Source: Oenanthe sinensis
Taxonomy: Eukaryota; Streptophyta; Magnoliopsida; Apiales; Apiaceae
NCBI GenBank assembly: GCA_028671895.1
Contig: JAPMAC010000231.1
Location: forward strand, 10,814,001-10,878,000
DNA: 64,000 bases
Direction of reading: 5' to 3'
Below the pieces are notes generated by a model. That model had not been told where the DNA came from and ran no database searches. It saw nothing but the letters and a program-made list of their open reading frames with translations. A program made the translations under genes and the position numbers. Below, piece by piece: positions 37,001 to 48,120 of this stretch (the stretch's first letter is position 1; each line of letters opens with the position of its first letter).

Positions 37001-38272
37001 ATGACATACAACGAAGCTGTACAAGGTTGCCTCAATCGGCTACAAGTCGGAAATTTCAAACCCTAGCCGGAAAAATTGGTACGACTACATGCATCACTCA
37101 ATTCAACATGCAACTACATAAATGGACAAGTATAAGTAATTTAGGCATTAATTAGGCTCAAGAACATCAAAGCCTGGGTCACCAACTCACCAAGTTCATC
37201 GTTGGTGACTTGGGTTTCCGGTGGAGTGCCGGAATTGCTCCAGTTTCTCTACACCGAACCCAAATCCGTCTCCCATAGCTAGTTTGTGTACTATCTGAAC
37301 TCACCCCACACATTGCATCTAATTTCATGGATTGCATGCAACTATACACCAATATATACATACGGCAGCAGTTACAAGCACATAGAACGGAGCCATGAAT
37401 CAAAGACTTCAATCAAAGCAACTTAGTCACAAGTGTTAATCGATGATTAACATAATAATTGAACAATTTGCAGGAAATGATGAAGGAGCAAAGAAATCGC
37501 AAGAAATAGGGAGAAGAACTCGACCTCAATACCAATGTGCAGAACAAGGAAATGATAGCGGGCGGTGGCTTTTACAAAACAAAGTCAAGGGTATTTTAGT
37601 AACTTCACCTATGCTATTTTCTGGATTAAATCAATTAATAATTCGAATTTTGAGAGAAACAGGGTACAAAAATAAGTTTTATATTTTTAAAATTAAGAGC
37701 ATGAATTTAGAAGCTTCCCCATATTTTTGAAATATTTTTCTGGTAATTAAATAATTAACTAAAAATCTTTGAAGTTTTAGCACAGAAATAGAACATAAGA
37801 GTAGAAAAATCATTAAAAATAATTTTGGCTCAAATAAAATAAACTTCTATTTTTCCAAAGTCTCAGAATATTTAAGAAACATTTTGGAACAGGTTTCATG
37901 ATTTTTGGACATTCCAATAATTAAATATGGAATTTAGAAGAGTAATATCTCTAGAATAAAACAGAAATGAAAGATTTATATAAAATCACTGAGACTAGAA
38001 TTAAATACATCACCATTTTTAGAAAGTCTCTAAAATCACATAGGAACTACATATAAAATTTCATAATTATTGGACACACCAATAATTTTATAAAAATCAA
38101 ACAGTTACTCAATTAAGCATGAAAAATCAATTAATCACTTAATTAAATCACTTAAGCATAATACAGTCAACCAGACATATAAAATCACCACATATCATAT
38201 CTTAACACATTAAAACACATAACTCATATACCTCATATTATTCAAATAGATTTAATTACCTCAATCGTTACA
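34073..38272 (-). repeat. Chromovirus 3' LTR (left)
   Basis: 4200 bp, from TGTAACGCCCTCCCG to AATCGTTACA. Contains the hairpin array at 34897-35042 and shares many landmarks with the LARD LTR (CCGGGGTCTAGAT, CTCAGCAAGTA, ACCGGCGTC). Frames at 34608, 37179 and 37443 recur in the other LTR and show no domain. Confidence 0.97.
34897..35042. repeat. Hairpin array, 4 x 43 bp, in the chromovirus LTR
   Basis: GTCC, an 8-nt loop (TTTCATTA or TCTCATTA), then GGAC. Hairpins lie at 34897-34912, 34940-34955, 34983-34998 and 35027-35042 (spacing 43, 43, 44). The other LTR repeats the array from 44733. All four stems are perfect. Confidence 0.9.
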
Positions 38273-38285
38273 TTCTCCCTCCCTT
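38273..38285 (-). other. Chromovirus polypurine tract
   Basis: AAGGGAGGGAGAA on the minus strand, abutting the 3' LTR start TGTAACG and 26 bp beyond the Gag-Pol stop. Confidence 0.9.
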
Positions 38286-38311
38286 AAAAAGATTCTGTCC
38301 CCAGAATCAGC

Positions 38312-41300
38312 CTAAGTAAACAAATAGGGATACTTCTCGAGCATCTCACTCTCAAGTTCCCAGGTGGATTCCTCAACTCGAGGGTTTCTCCACAAAACCT
38401 TTACAAGCTTAACAGACTTATTCCTTAAAACTTTATCCTTACGATCCTGAATTTCTACAGGCTGTTCTACATAGGACAAGTCAGGTTGAATCTCCAAGGG
38501 TTCATATTCTATCACATGGCTCATATCAGGATTATACTTTCGAAGCATAGACACGTGAAAAACATTGTGAATGTGCTGCATCTGTGGTGGTAGAGCCAAT
38601 TCATATGCAACTTTCCCAACTTGCTTCAGAACTTCAAAAGGTCCTATATATCGTGGATTAAGCTTTCCTCTCTTGCCAAATCTACTCACACCTTTCCACG
38701 GAGAAATCTTTAACAACACTTGGTCACCTTCTTCAAAATTCATATCTTTCCTTGACTGGTCAGCATACTTCTTTTGCCTATCCTGAGCAGCTAACAATCT
38801 CTTCTGAATCAACTCAATCTTTTCTTTAGTTTGCTGAACCAACTCTGGACCCAAAATCTTACGCTCACCAACTTCATTCCAACACACTGGTGATCTGCAT
38901 TTTCTTCCATACAAAGCTTCATACGGGGGCATCCCAATACTAGCATGATAGCTGTTGTTATATGAAAATTCCACTAACGGTAGATGCTCGTCCCAGCTTC
39001 CTTCAAAATCTAAGGCACAAACTCTTAACATATCTTCAATGGTTTGGATTGTCCTTTCACTCTGGCCATCTGTTTGAGGATGATACGCAGTACTCATATT
39101 CAGCTTTGTTCCCAAACATTCTTGAAACTTCTTCCAAAATCTTGAATTGAATCTCGGGTCTCTGTCTGACACTATTGATACAGGAACACCATGGCGCATA
39201 ACAATCTCTTTCAGATACAAATGAACCAACCTGTCCAGTGAAAATCTTTCGTTGATCGGTAGAAAGTGCGCTGACTTGGTCAATCTGTCTATTATTACCC
39301 AGATAGCATCATGATTAGCTTTAGTCCTTGGTAGACCTACTACAAAATCCATAGCAAGATTCTCCCATTTCCATTCTGGAATCTCTAGTGGTTGCAACAA
39401 TCCGCTGGGCCTCTGGTGTTCAGCTTTGACTCTCTGGCATGTATAACATTTACTGATCCACTCTGCTACATCTCTTTTCATGTTGGGCCACCAAAAATTT
39501 TCCTTCAAGTTTTTATACATCTTTGTGTTTCCTGGATGAATAGAGTATCTTGAACTATGTGCATCATGCAAAATCTCATTCTTGAGCTCTTGAACATTGG
39601 GGATCCAAATTCGTGAGGAAAACCTAAAGATTCCTTTACCGTCCTTTTGACTTTTTAACTCCTCTCCAGTCAACTTGGTTCTGTCTTGACTCATCATCTG
39701 TTCTTGACATCTCTTGATCTTTTCTAACAATTCTGGCTGAAAAGTCATTGTATACACCATCTCTTCCACTGAATCCGAATCACATACCTCTATTTCCAAT
39801 TTCTCAAACTCTTTGATCAATTCTTCAGACGAAACCATTATATTCAATCTTTCTTTTCTACTTAAAGCATCTGCTACGACATTCGCTTTGCCTGGATGAT
39901 AGTTGATTGTACAATCATAGTCCTTGATCAATTCCAACCATCTTCTCTGTCTCATATTCAATTCTTTCTGAGTAAAGATATACTTCAAACTCTTATGGTC
40001 AGTAAAAATCTCACACTTTTCTCCGTACAAATAGTGCCTCCAAATCTTTAATGCAAATACGATGGCAGCTAATTCCAGATCATGTGTAGGATACTTCAAT
40101 TCGTGAGGTCTTAACTGCCTGGAAGCATATGCAATAACTTTCCCATGTTGCATCAGAACACATCCCAAACCTTTGAGTGAAGCGTCACTGTAGATGACAA
40201 AATTTCCTTGATCGTCTGGTAACACCAATACTGGAGCAGACACTAGTCTTCGCTTTAACTCTTCAAAACTTTCTTCACACTTCCCATTCCATACAAACTT
40301 TTCGTTCTTCCTTGTCAACTTGGTCATAGGGGTAGCTATCTTAGAGAAATCTTGAACAAATCTTCGATAGTATCCCGCTAAACCCAGAAAACTTCTGACT
40401 TCTGTTGGAGTCCGTGGCCTTTCCCATTTCATCACTGCTTCTATCTTCGCCGGATCAACTTTGATACCTTCTCTACTGACAACATGACCTAAGAATTGTA
40501 CCTCCTTCAACCAAAATTCACATTTCGAAAACTTCGCATACAACTTTTCCTTTCTTAAGGTCTCTAAAGCAATTCTCAAATGATCTGCATGCTCTTCTTC
40601 TGACTTGGAATATATCAGAATGTCGTCGATGAAAACAATCACAAACTTGTCTAAATATTTCTTAAAGACTCTGTTCATTAGATCCATAAACGCTGCTGGG
40701 GCATTTGTCAATCCAAAAGCCATAACTAAAAATTCATAATGTCCGTACCTTGTTCTGAATGCTGTTTTAGATACATCTTCAGGTTTGATCTTGAGTTGAT
40801 GGTATCCGGACCTTAAATCAATTTTTGAGAACCATTCGGCTCCTTTCAGCTGGTCAAAAAGATCATCTATCCTCGGCAACGGGTACTTGTTTTTGATGGT
40901 TAGCTTGTTTAACTCTCGGTAATCTATGCACAACCTCATGCTTCCATCCTTCTTCTTAACAAACAAAACTGGTGCTCCCCAAGGGGACACACTAGGCCTT
41001 ATAATTCCTTTATCCAAGAGATCTTGTATTTGACTCGCCAACTCTTTCATTTCAACTGGCGCCATTCTATACGGAGCTTTGGAAACTGGCTCAGTGCCTG
41101 GAGCTAAATCAATGGAGAATTCTATTTCCCTATCGGAAGGTAAGCCTGGTAATTCTTCTGGAAATACATCGGGAAATTCGTTGACGATAGGAACATCTTC
41201 TAACTGAACTGACTTCTTCTCAGTGTCTACAACATAGGCTAGGTAAGCCTCACATCCTTGACGCAAAAATCTCTTTGCCTGAGCAATATTCAAAAACTTC

Positions 41301-42871
41301 TTGACTTGTCGGGTACCTCGAAATTCAACTTCTTCTCCTTCTAGGGTTTTCAACTTTAACTTCTTATTCCTACAATCTATTTGAGCCTTGTATTCTGACA
41401 ACCAATCCATCCCTAGAATTACATCAAATTCACCTAACTTAAAAGGTATTAAGTTAGCAAGAAAATGACAACTGCCTATTTCAATGTCACAACTAGGACA
41501 AACTTGGCTTACTGGAATCGTTGCCTGGTTAGCTACTTCTATAACTAAGGCTTGATCCAAAGGTCGGACTTCACATTGCAATTTACCAAGAAAATCTTGA
41601 GATACAAAAGACTTAGTAGCTCCTGAATCAATCAATACACTAGCTTGCACTGAGTTAACAGGAAGTGTACCTGATATCACATCCACATCCTGGATAGCCT
41701 CTTTCTGAGTCATGTTGAATGTTCTTGCTCTAGATTGATGTGCTGAAGATTGAGACGGAGTTCCAGCTATTCGGAGAACATTGGTAGGCTGTGTAGGTTC
41801 CTTGCATTCCCTTGCCATGTGACCTAGCTTGCCACACTTATAGCATTTGATCCCTGACTTTTGATTTTGATTCTGACTCTGACTGTTGCATTCTGCTGCA
41901 TAATGTCCTTTCCTGTTGCATTTGAAGCAGGTGATATTGGGCTTATTACAAACTCCAGAGTGCTTCCTTCCACAAATTTTGCATTCAGGAACAAATTGTC
42001 TGATGGCCTTCGGCTGGTTGAAACCTTGAGCTTTATTATTTTGTCTTCCTCTTCCATCATTATCATTCTTGATCTGCTGGGAATCACTTCTCTGACCTTC
42101 TGGTCTTCTATGAAACTTGTTCCTAAAATTACCTTGTCCCTGACTGTCTTCCCTAGCACCAAACTTTCTTTTTCTGTTATCTTTCTCTTTCTGGGACATG
42201 TCACTCTCTCCTTCCACGATCATTGCTTTTTGAACTATGGCAGTAAAGCTTTGCAACTCAAAAACTGCTACCCTACTTCTAATCCATGGCCTTAAGCCTT
42301 GCTGAAACCTCTTAGCCTTCTTGACGTCAGTGTTAACAAATTCTGGCACAAACCTGGCCATCTCAGAAAACTTGGCCTCGTACTCTACTACACTCATACC
42401 TCCTTGCTTCAATTCTAAAAATTTAATTTCCATCTGGTCCTTCATGAAACTAGGAAAGTACTTTTCTAAAAACAATTCTGTAAACCGATCCCAAGAAATT
42501 ACACCTTCACCCTGAAGCATCTTCGTAGACTCCCACCAGTAACCGGCTTCAGCTTTAAGAAAGTAACTAGCATACTCAGTCTTCTTATCTTCATCTACGT
42601 CTACTAACTGAAAAGCTTTTTCCATTTCCTTAAGCCAAGTTTGGGCTTCTACTGGGTTTGTGGATCCTTTAAATTCAGGTGGTTTCACGGCTTGAAAAGA
42701 TTTAAAAGTAACTGCTGGGGGTGCAGAAGGTCTTTGCTGTTGCTGAGTTAAAAGAGCTGTCTGCTGTTGTAGCAGCTGAATGAGTTGGGCAACTGTAGGG
42801 TCCATAGGATTTTGATCTTGAGTATTTTGGTTCTGAGACGAATTTGAGGTGTTTCTTTTTCTTGGCGGCAT
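38312..42871 (-). CDS. gag-pol: Gypsy chromovirus Gag-Pol polyprotein (intact, 1519 aa)
   Basis: A single frame encoding all retrotransposition proteins. The retrotransposon Gag domain spans about residues 70-225. Three cysteine motifs follow: C297-C308 (atypical), a CCHC at 315-328 and a CCHC at 343-356. Protease has DSG at 415-417. RT covers about 580-800 with FIDD at 747-750. RNase H has D896, E933, D958 and D1001. Integrase has H1105/H1112 and C1142/C1145, then D1175, D1236 and E1272 (DD35E). A GPF-type module starts near 1410, and a chromodomain-like end (about 1465-1515, with VLWRNPRVEESTWE) is expected to bind chromatin and guide insertion. Order PR-RT-RH-IN is gypsy type. All catalytic residues are present. 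The ATG at 42871 is the first in frame. Confidence 0.98.
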   Translation of the reverse strand: MPPRKRNTSNSSQNQNTQDQNPMDPTVAQLIQLLQQQTALLTQQQQRPSAPPAVTFKSFQAVKPPEFKGSTNPVEAQTWLKEMEKAFQLVDVDEDKKTEYASYFLKAEAGYWWESTKMLQGEGVISWDRFTELFLEKYFPSFMKDQMEIKFLELKQGGMSVVEYEAKFSEMARFVPEFVNTDVKKAKRFQQGLRPWIRSRVAVFELQSFTAIVQKAMIVEGESDMSQKEKDNRKRKFGAREDSQGQGNFRNKFHRRPEGQRSDSQQIKNDNDGRGRQNNKAQGFNQPKAIRQFVPECKICGRKHSGVCNKPNITCFKCNRKGHYAAECNSQSQNQNQKSGIKCYKCGKLGHMARECKEPTQPTNVLRIAGTPSQSSAHQSRARTFNMTQKEAIQDVDVISGTLPVNSVQASVLIDSGATKSFVSQDFLGKLQCEVRPLDQALVIEVANQATIPVSQVCPSCDIEIGSCHFLANLIPFKLGEFDVILGMDWLSEYKAQIDCRNKKLKLKTLEGEEVEFRGTRQVKKFLNIAQAKRFLRQGCEAYLAYVVDTEKKSVQLEDVPIVNEFPDVFPEELPGLPSDREIEFSIDLAPGTEPVSKAPYRMAPVEMKELASQIQDLLDKGIIRPSVSPWGAPVLFVKKKDGSMRLCIDYRELNKLTIKNKYPLPRIDDLFDQLKGAEWFSKIDLRSGYHQLKIKPEDVSKTAFRTRYGHYEFLVMAFGLTNAPAAFMDLMNRVFKKYLDKFVIVFIDDILIYSKSEEEHADHLRIALETLRKEKLYAKFSKCEFWLKEVQFLGHVVSREGIKVDPAKIEAVMKWERPRTPTEVRSFLGLAGYYRRFVQDFSKIATPMTKLTRKNEKFVWNGKCEESFEELKRRLVSAPVLVLPDDQGNFVIYSDASLKGLGCVLMQHGKVIAYASRQLRPHELKYPTHDLELAAIVFALKIWRHYLYGEKCEIFTDHKSLKYIFTQKELNMRQRRWLELIKDYDCTINYHPGKANVVADALSRKERLNIMVSSEELIKEFEKLEIEVCDSDSVEEMVYTMTFQPELLEKIKRCQEQMMSQDRTKLTGEELKSQKDGKGIFRFSSRIWIPNVQELKNEILHDAHSSRYSIHPGNTKMYKNLKENFWWPNMKRDVAEWISKCYTCQRVKAEHQRPSGLLQPLEIPEWKWENLAMDFVVGLPRTKANHDAIWVIIDRLTKSAHFLPINERFSLDRLVHLYLKEIVMRHGVPVSIVSDRDPRFNSRFWKKFQECLGTKLNMSTAYHPQTDGQSERTIQTIEDMLRVCALDFEGSWDEHLPLVEFSYNNSYHASIGMPPYEALYGRKCRSPVCWNEVGERKILGPELVQQTKEKIELIQKRLLAAQDRQKKYADQSRKDMNFEEGDQVLLKISPWKGVSRFGKRGKLNPRYIGPFEVLKQVGKVAYELALPPQMQHIHNVFHVSMLRKYNPDMSHVIEYEPLEIQPDLSYVEQPVEIQDRKDKVLRNKSVKLVKVLWRNPRVEESTWELESEMLEKYPYLFT

Positions 42872-43308
42872 TTACTATAGGGAAACAAGCAACTTATTAA
42901 GCAATACACTACACCATATTGTAAACAGTTCAAATACTTTTAAAACCATTTGAGCATTAAAACTTTATTTTAGAAATCAATCTTGTAGCATCATTACTAC
43001 ATAAGTTGCCTGTACAACAAGGATATAAAGGTTCTATCGAAAACAGGTTAGCACAACAGGTATAAATAAGGTACTGGTAAAGGTAAGGAACAATTTATGG
43101 TCAAATGTGCGCAAAAGTAAATGACAGATATATCGAAGGATACTGGAACTGAAAAGCAAACATACATAAATACGAAAGGTACCAACGTGCAAGATAGTTA
43201 AAGTACAAACACGAATAAAAGTACTAGGAAGAAAACAGAAATAACATCTGGCAAGGGTGCTAGAGGGCTCTAACAAATGTCCCTTCTAACACTCAAACAT
43301 CCTGACAT
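42872..43308 (-). other. Spacer between leader ORF and gag
   Basis: 437 bp with no supported coding region. The minus-strand frame at 43034-43276 is Cys/Leu-rich without a recognisable domain. Confidence 0.5.
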
Positions 43309-43819
43309 CTAATCACCCCTGTGATCCCTGTCTCTGGCTGCCCTGAGTCCAATCAGCAGTCTACTAAGCACACGGGTTAACTCTCCTGCCCGCTCCGCCA
43401 CATCGTCTGGAAATGCCCTAGCTGCAATCTGCCTACGTCCCTCCTCCTCAACAGCTCTAATGCGATCCTCCCACCACTCGACAGGATGCTCGGGAACTCT
43501 CAGCTGGCCTCGGGTAATAGCTGGCCTATAAACTCTACGGCGAATAGGGGTACAAGCACTCCCTGAGGGTAGGTCAGGCTGAGCAACGGGCTCAGGAATC
43601 AACTCCTCCTCGCTCTCAGAACTGGATATGACTATAACATCATCGTCAGAATCCGAAGAAGAAGAATCAGAGGAACTAGGAGAGGGTGGTGGTTGTGAAA
43701 CAATACCACGAGCCTGCAATAATATAATATGTAAAGCAAAAGGGATAAGATCACCTTAAATCTACAGTTAAAATCCTAATATCTAAACCACTCTTCGATA
43801 TCTAATCCTATCTTACCAT
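43309..43819 (-). CDS. Predicted two-exon leader ORF upstream of gag (about 135 aa)
   Basis: The open frame 43719-43309 contains no methionine codon and opens at a strong splice-acceptor-like site: a T-rich tract then TTGCAG, ending at 43714. Upstream, an ATG at 43819-43817 is followed directly by GTAAGA. Removing 43816-43714 (103 bp, GT-AG, AT-rich) joins ATG to GCT CGT GGT in frame and gives M-A-R-G-I-V, about 135 aa. The N-terminal part is Ser/Asp-rich with a hydrophobic core VIVIS between acidic runs (DDD and ESEEE), like a SUMO-interacting motif. The C-terminal half (WWEDRIRAVEEEGRRQ onward) looks helical and Arg-rich. Splicing and function are inferences; I recognise no family. Ogre-type elements also have an extra ORF before gag, but that is a different lineage. 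Confidence 0.6.
43714..43816 (-). other. Predicted intron in the chromovirus leader
   Basis: Begins GTAAGA right after the ATG and ends in a T-rich tract plus TTGCAG. The length of 103 bp suits a plant intron. Unspliced RNA would lack a start codon for the leader ORF. Confidence 0.55.
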
Positions 43820-43892
43820 TACTCTATCTTCTGTTATTAAATGATCTACTTGTTTAACTTAATCCTGGCTTGTTTCAGTGACCAAAACCTTA

Positions 43893-43904
43893 GCTCTGAT
43901 ACCA
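43893..43904 (-). other. Chromovirus primer-binding site
   Basis: TGGTATCAGAGC on the minus strand, 3 bp inside the 5' LTR edge. Exact initiator tRNA-Met match. Confidence 0.96.
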
Positions 43905-43907
43905 ACC

Positions 43908-46900
43908 TGTAACGCCCTCCCGACCCGGGGTCTAGATCGGGGCGTCACTGACACTCTATATGCATGCACCCTAAATAACAGTAATAGAAAATACGCATAA
44001 ATATGACCCCGACTACACGCCTGGACCTTTCAAGGTAATGGTATGAAACAAGCACACAACTACATTCATTTATACTTACATTAACATTAACCAAAATAAT
44101 ATTACAATTCCTGAAACATCTCAAAATCTACTAATAACAGTACAAGACTATACAAAGTCTTTTCCTTCCAACTCGGCCTCGATCCTACCTGTTCCCTCTC
44201 AGCCAGCCTAGCAAAGTTCATGTAAGACATGTTCTTCCGAGCAGTCTGCTTAATACGGACCATGATTCTCAAAAGCTGTAGATGTTAGAAAATAAAAGAA
44301 TGAGCTACAAAGGCTCAGCAAGTAACCATACTGGTTGAAAACAGTTCTACAGGCTTATACATAATTTAAACAAAATCTTTTGCTCAAAACCATGCTTTAA
44401 ATCATTACTGGACCTCATTGTCCCAAAATTTTAATTAACATACTAGTCAGGGTAATCATTACTCGCAAAACTTTCTTTTATAAAACTGCTGGCAGGGTTA
44501 AACAATTTCAATAACTGGTACAGAATAAACAAGAAGCTGGAAAATAATAACCAAGGGTAAGTAAAAGAGTAATCTGCAGGGTTAGATGGATAACAGGAAC
44601 TAATGTATAACAATTGAAATAAAGTGAAGTCAAGATATGACTGACAGTTTAAGCTAAAAAAAAAAGGGCATGATATAACAGAGCATTTCATTATTCATTA
44701 CTAATCATTTCAAAGTCCGTTTGTATAAAACTGTCCTTTCATTAGGACTGATTCTTTCAAAACATTTTTAAAACTGTCCTCTCATTAGGACCTTGCTTTT
44801 AAAATCATTTATAAAATTGTCCTTTCATTAGGACCTTTACTTTTCAAATCATTTATAAAACTGTCCTCTCATTAGGACCTTTTCTGTTTAAAACAATCAT
44901 TTTGGTTGAAGTTTTCTCACAACGCCAGACAATACGGGTGATCAGCCACGTAAAGTCCCCATAACGGACTAAAGTCCCTCTGGACATAAGGAGTACTCAT
45001 AAAGGCACTTATTGCCATTGGCCTTGGGCTATCTCATTATAGCCATTGACTATCTCATTATAGTCTACACATAAAAAGTGCTGGACCGGCGTCACTCGGC
45101 CTCTTACGCCTCCAACCTATAGGAATCCGCAGAAACCATTTTGATCGGAATTCCTATAATCACCAAAACCTTTCTTTTTAAAGTTACCAAATCATTTGAT
45201 GAAAAAGACTTCTTGAAAGTCGGATTTCATATTTAAATCTCTTTTTAAAGATCATAAGACAGAGGTAAAGTTTATTCAAGATAAGTCTCAAACAAGTTTC
45301 TGTTGTAATAGGGTAAGCTGAAATCATGAACTGGAAATTTAAAACAAGTTAAAGTTATGAAGTCAAGGTGCCGGGTCAATCCATAAGTATAACAGTTGTT
45401 TTTGAAAACAGATGTAAAACATTTACTCAGGATAACAGTTAGGCTTAAATAACAGGGTTCTTTTAAGATTTAAGTTTAAGCAATTATTGATAAGGAAGTG
45501 GTAATAGCATAAGTCACAGCACAAGATCACTGGTTTAAGATTTGTAAAACTAGTTTATAAGTTGTCGATAACAGTTCAGGGATTGAAAAGTTTAAAGTGT
45601 AATTGAAACTGATATAAGGTTGCAGTTTAAGTCAAACAATTAAAGTAAAGCAGGCTGTAATTTAAAACAGCTGAAATAGGATAACACAGTTGCAGGGTCA
45701 TAAAGCAGTTCATAAAACAGTGTTTAAGTTGAAAGAGGTTAGGCAGTAGTTACTTGCCTCAAATAGAATGCTACAGCTGTGGAACAGGTAGATCGCCTAC
45801 ACCAGATACTAACTCTCTACTTTAGCCTTCCCTTTGTCCTTCACCTCAATATCCTTCGTAGCTACACAAAAATAATACTATTTCAGAATCTTATAAACTC
45901 TCGACGTTCTCTATAACGTCTAACTATTCTACCCTTTCGATAATGTAACCCTTAAACACATATATCATCTACTATAGACATATTTTACTAAAATCACTTC
46001 TATACTGGCAACAATTATCACATAGACAATTAGATCATCTACAATATTCCTGACTGATAGTCATTCCTATACAGAAGTGGTGTGCCAATTGTGTTTTACA
46101 AAAATCATTTTAGTTTCTAAAAATTTTGACAGCACTTCCTTTGTAATTGGAACTATCCGTCGGAATACAACCGACACAAACAATCGTTCAATCATATATG
46201 ATTAGCCCTTTATAATATCAATTCCATACCTTTCACAGAAATGCTCGTATAAATCTCATAATTAACATTTCCAAACTCATTTAACTAGACAAGCAAGTTT
46301 CCATACTACACATATAGCATTCGAATAAATCACATCAATTAATCATTCACTTAACTCAATTGTACTCCATGTACTAGCATATGTGCATATATAGTTAATT
46401 TCAACTAAACGAACATCACAATATTCAAAATTAATCAATTAAGAACTCCAAGCAATATATTTACAATTCCTCATAGCTCATTCGAATTATCACATACAAA
46501 CTACACAAATAATTTGTTTACTAACTAAGCATGGCGATTAGCATTAACCTAAGTCAAGTTAGGTTGTCATTATCCAAATTCGAACATAACACACACATAT
46601 ATATGCCTTCGAATTTTAACTAATGCTATAGAAACGACCGTAATTGTCTATAACATTTTAATTAAATCAGTTAGCAATTGCACCATTTGCTATTATCTCA
46701 AAACCAAGCATATATACATTTACTACTAATTGGCAATTAGCAATTAAGCCGAACAAATTAATTATAAATATAAAGAATTCGAACTAATCATGACTTTTAA
46801 CATGTGATCGACAATTACACAGCAACTAGCATTAACATGACATACAACGAAGCTGTACAAGGTTGCCTCAATCGGCTACAAGTCGGAAATTTCAAACCCT

Positions 46901-48120
46901 AGCCGGAAAAATTGGTACGACTACATGCATCACTCAATTCAACATGCAACTACATAAATGGACAAGTATAAGTAATTTAGGCATTAATTAGGCTCAAGAA
47001 CATCATAGCCTGGGTCACCAACTCACCAAGTTCATCGTTGGTGACTTGGGTTTCCGGTGGAGTGCCGGAATTGCTCCAGTTTCTCTACACCGAACCCAAA
47101 TCCGTCTCCCATAGCTAGTTTGTGTACTATCTGAACTCACCCCACACATTGCATCTAATTTCATGGATTGCATGCAACTATACACCAATATATACATACG
47201 GCAGCAGTTACAAGCACATAGAACGGAGCCATGAATCAAAGACTTCAATCAAAGCAACTTAGTCACAAGTGTTAATCGATGATTAACATAATAATTGAAC
47301 AATTTGCAGGAAATGATGAAGGAGCAAAGAAATCGCAAGAAATAGGGAGAAGAACTCGACCTCAATACCAATGTGCAGAACAAGGAAATGATAGTGGGCG
47401 GTGGCTTTTACAAAACAAAGTCAAGGGTATTTTAGTAACTTCACCTATGCTATTTTCTGGATTAAATCAATTAATAATTCGAATTTTGAGAGAAACAGGG
47501 TACAAAAATAAGTTTTATATTTTTAAAATTAAGAGCATGAATTTAGAAGCTTCCCCATATTTTTGAAATATTTTTCTGGTAATTAAATAATTAACTAAAA
47601 ATCTTTGAAGTTTTAGCACAGAAATAGAACATAAGAGTAGAAAAATCATTAAAAATAATTTTGGCTCAAATAAAATAAACTTCTATTTTTCCAAAGTCTC
47701 AGAATATTTAAGAAACATTTTGGAACAGGTTTCATGATTTTTGGACATTCCAATAATTAAATATGGAATTTAGAAGAGTAATATCTCTAGAATAAAACAG
47801 AAATGAAAGATTTATATAAAATCACTGAGACTAGAATTAAATACATCACCATTTTTAGAAAGTCTCTAAAATCACATAGGAACTACATATAAAATTTCAT
47901 AATTATTGGACACACCAATAATTTTATAAAAATCAAACAGTTACTCAATTAAGCATGAAAAATCAATTAATCACTTAATTAAATCACTTAAGCATAATAC
48001 AGTCAAACAGACAGTCAACCAGACATATAAAATCACCACATATCATATCTTAACACATTAAAACACATAACTCATATACCTCATATTATTCAAATAGATT
48101 TAATTACCTCAATCGTTACA
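43908..48120 (-). repeat. Chromovirus 5' LTR (right)
   Basis: 4213 bp; differs from the left LTR by a handful of changes, including the 12-bp duplication AGTCAAACAGAC near 48002. It carries the promoter for the element, but the TATA-equivalent position reads TGTAAAA. Confidence 0.97.

Larger units (their letters stand above)
34073..48120 (-). mobile_element. Young intact gypsy chromovirus (Tekay/Del-like)
   Basis: A 14,048-bp Ty3/gypsy element with LTRs of 4200 and 4213 bp, PBS, polypurine tract, perfect target-site duplication and one uninterrupted Gag-Pol frame. By eye the LTRs differ by three substitutions (34850 / 44686; 37171 / 47007; 37559 / 47395), one A in a poly-A run and one 12-bp duplication near 48002. 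It is the youngest dateable element in the window and may be active. It also has a predicted spliced leader ORF upstream of gag. The long LTRs and C-terminal chromodomain-like region suggest the Tekay/Del lineage of chromoviruses. Confidence 0.96.

Noticed and set aside
38571..42515. Plus-strand frames within the chromovirus gag-pol (38571, 38962, 41861, 42321)
   Set aside because: Shadows of the minus-strand coding sequence.
43034..43276. 80-codon minus-strand frame between the leader ORF and gag
   Set aside because: Cys/Phe/Leu-rich composition of untranslated sequence, with no splice or start context that I can support.
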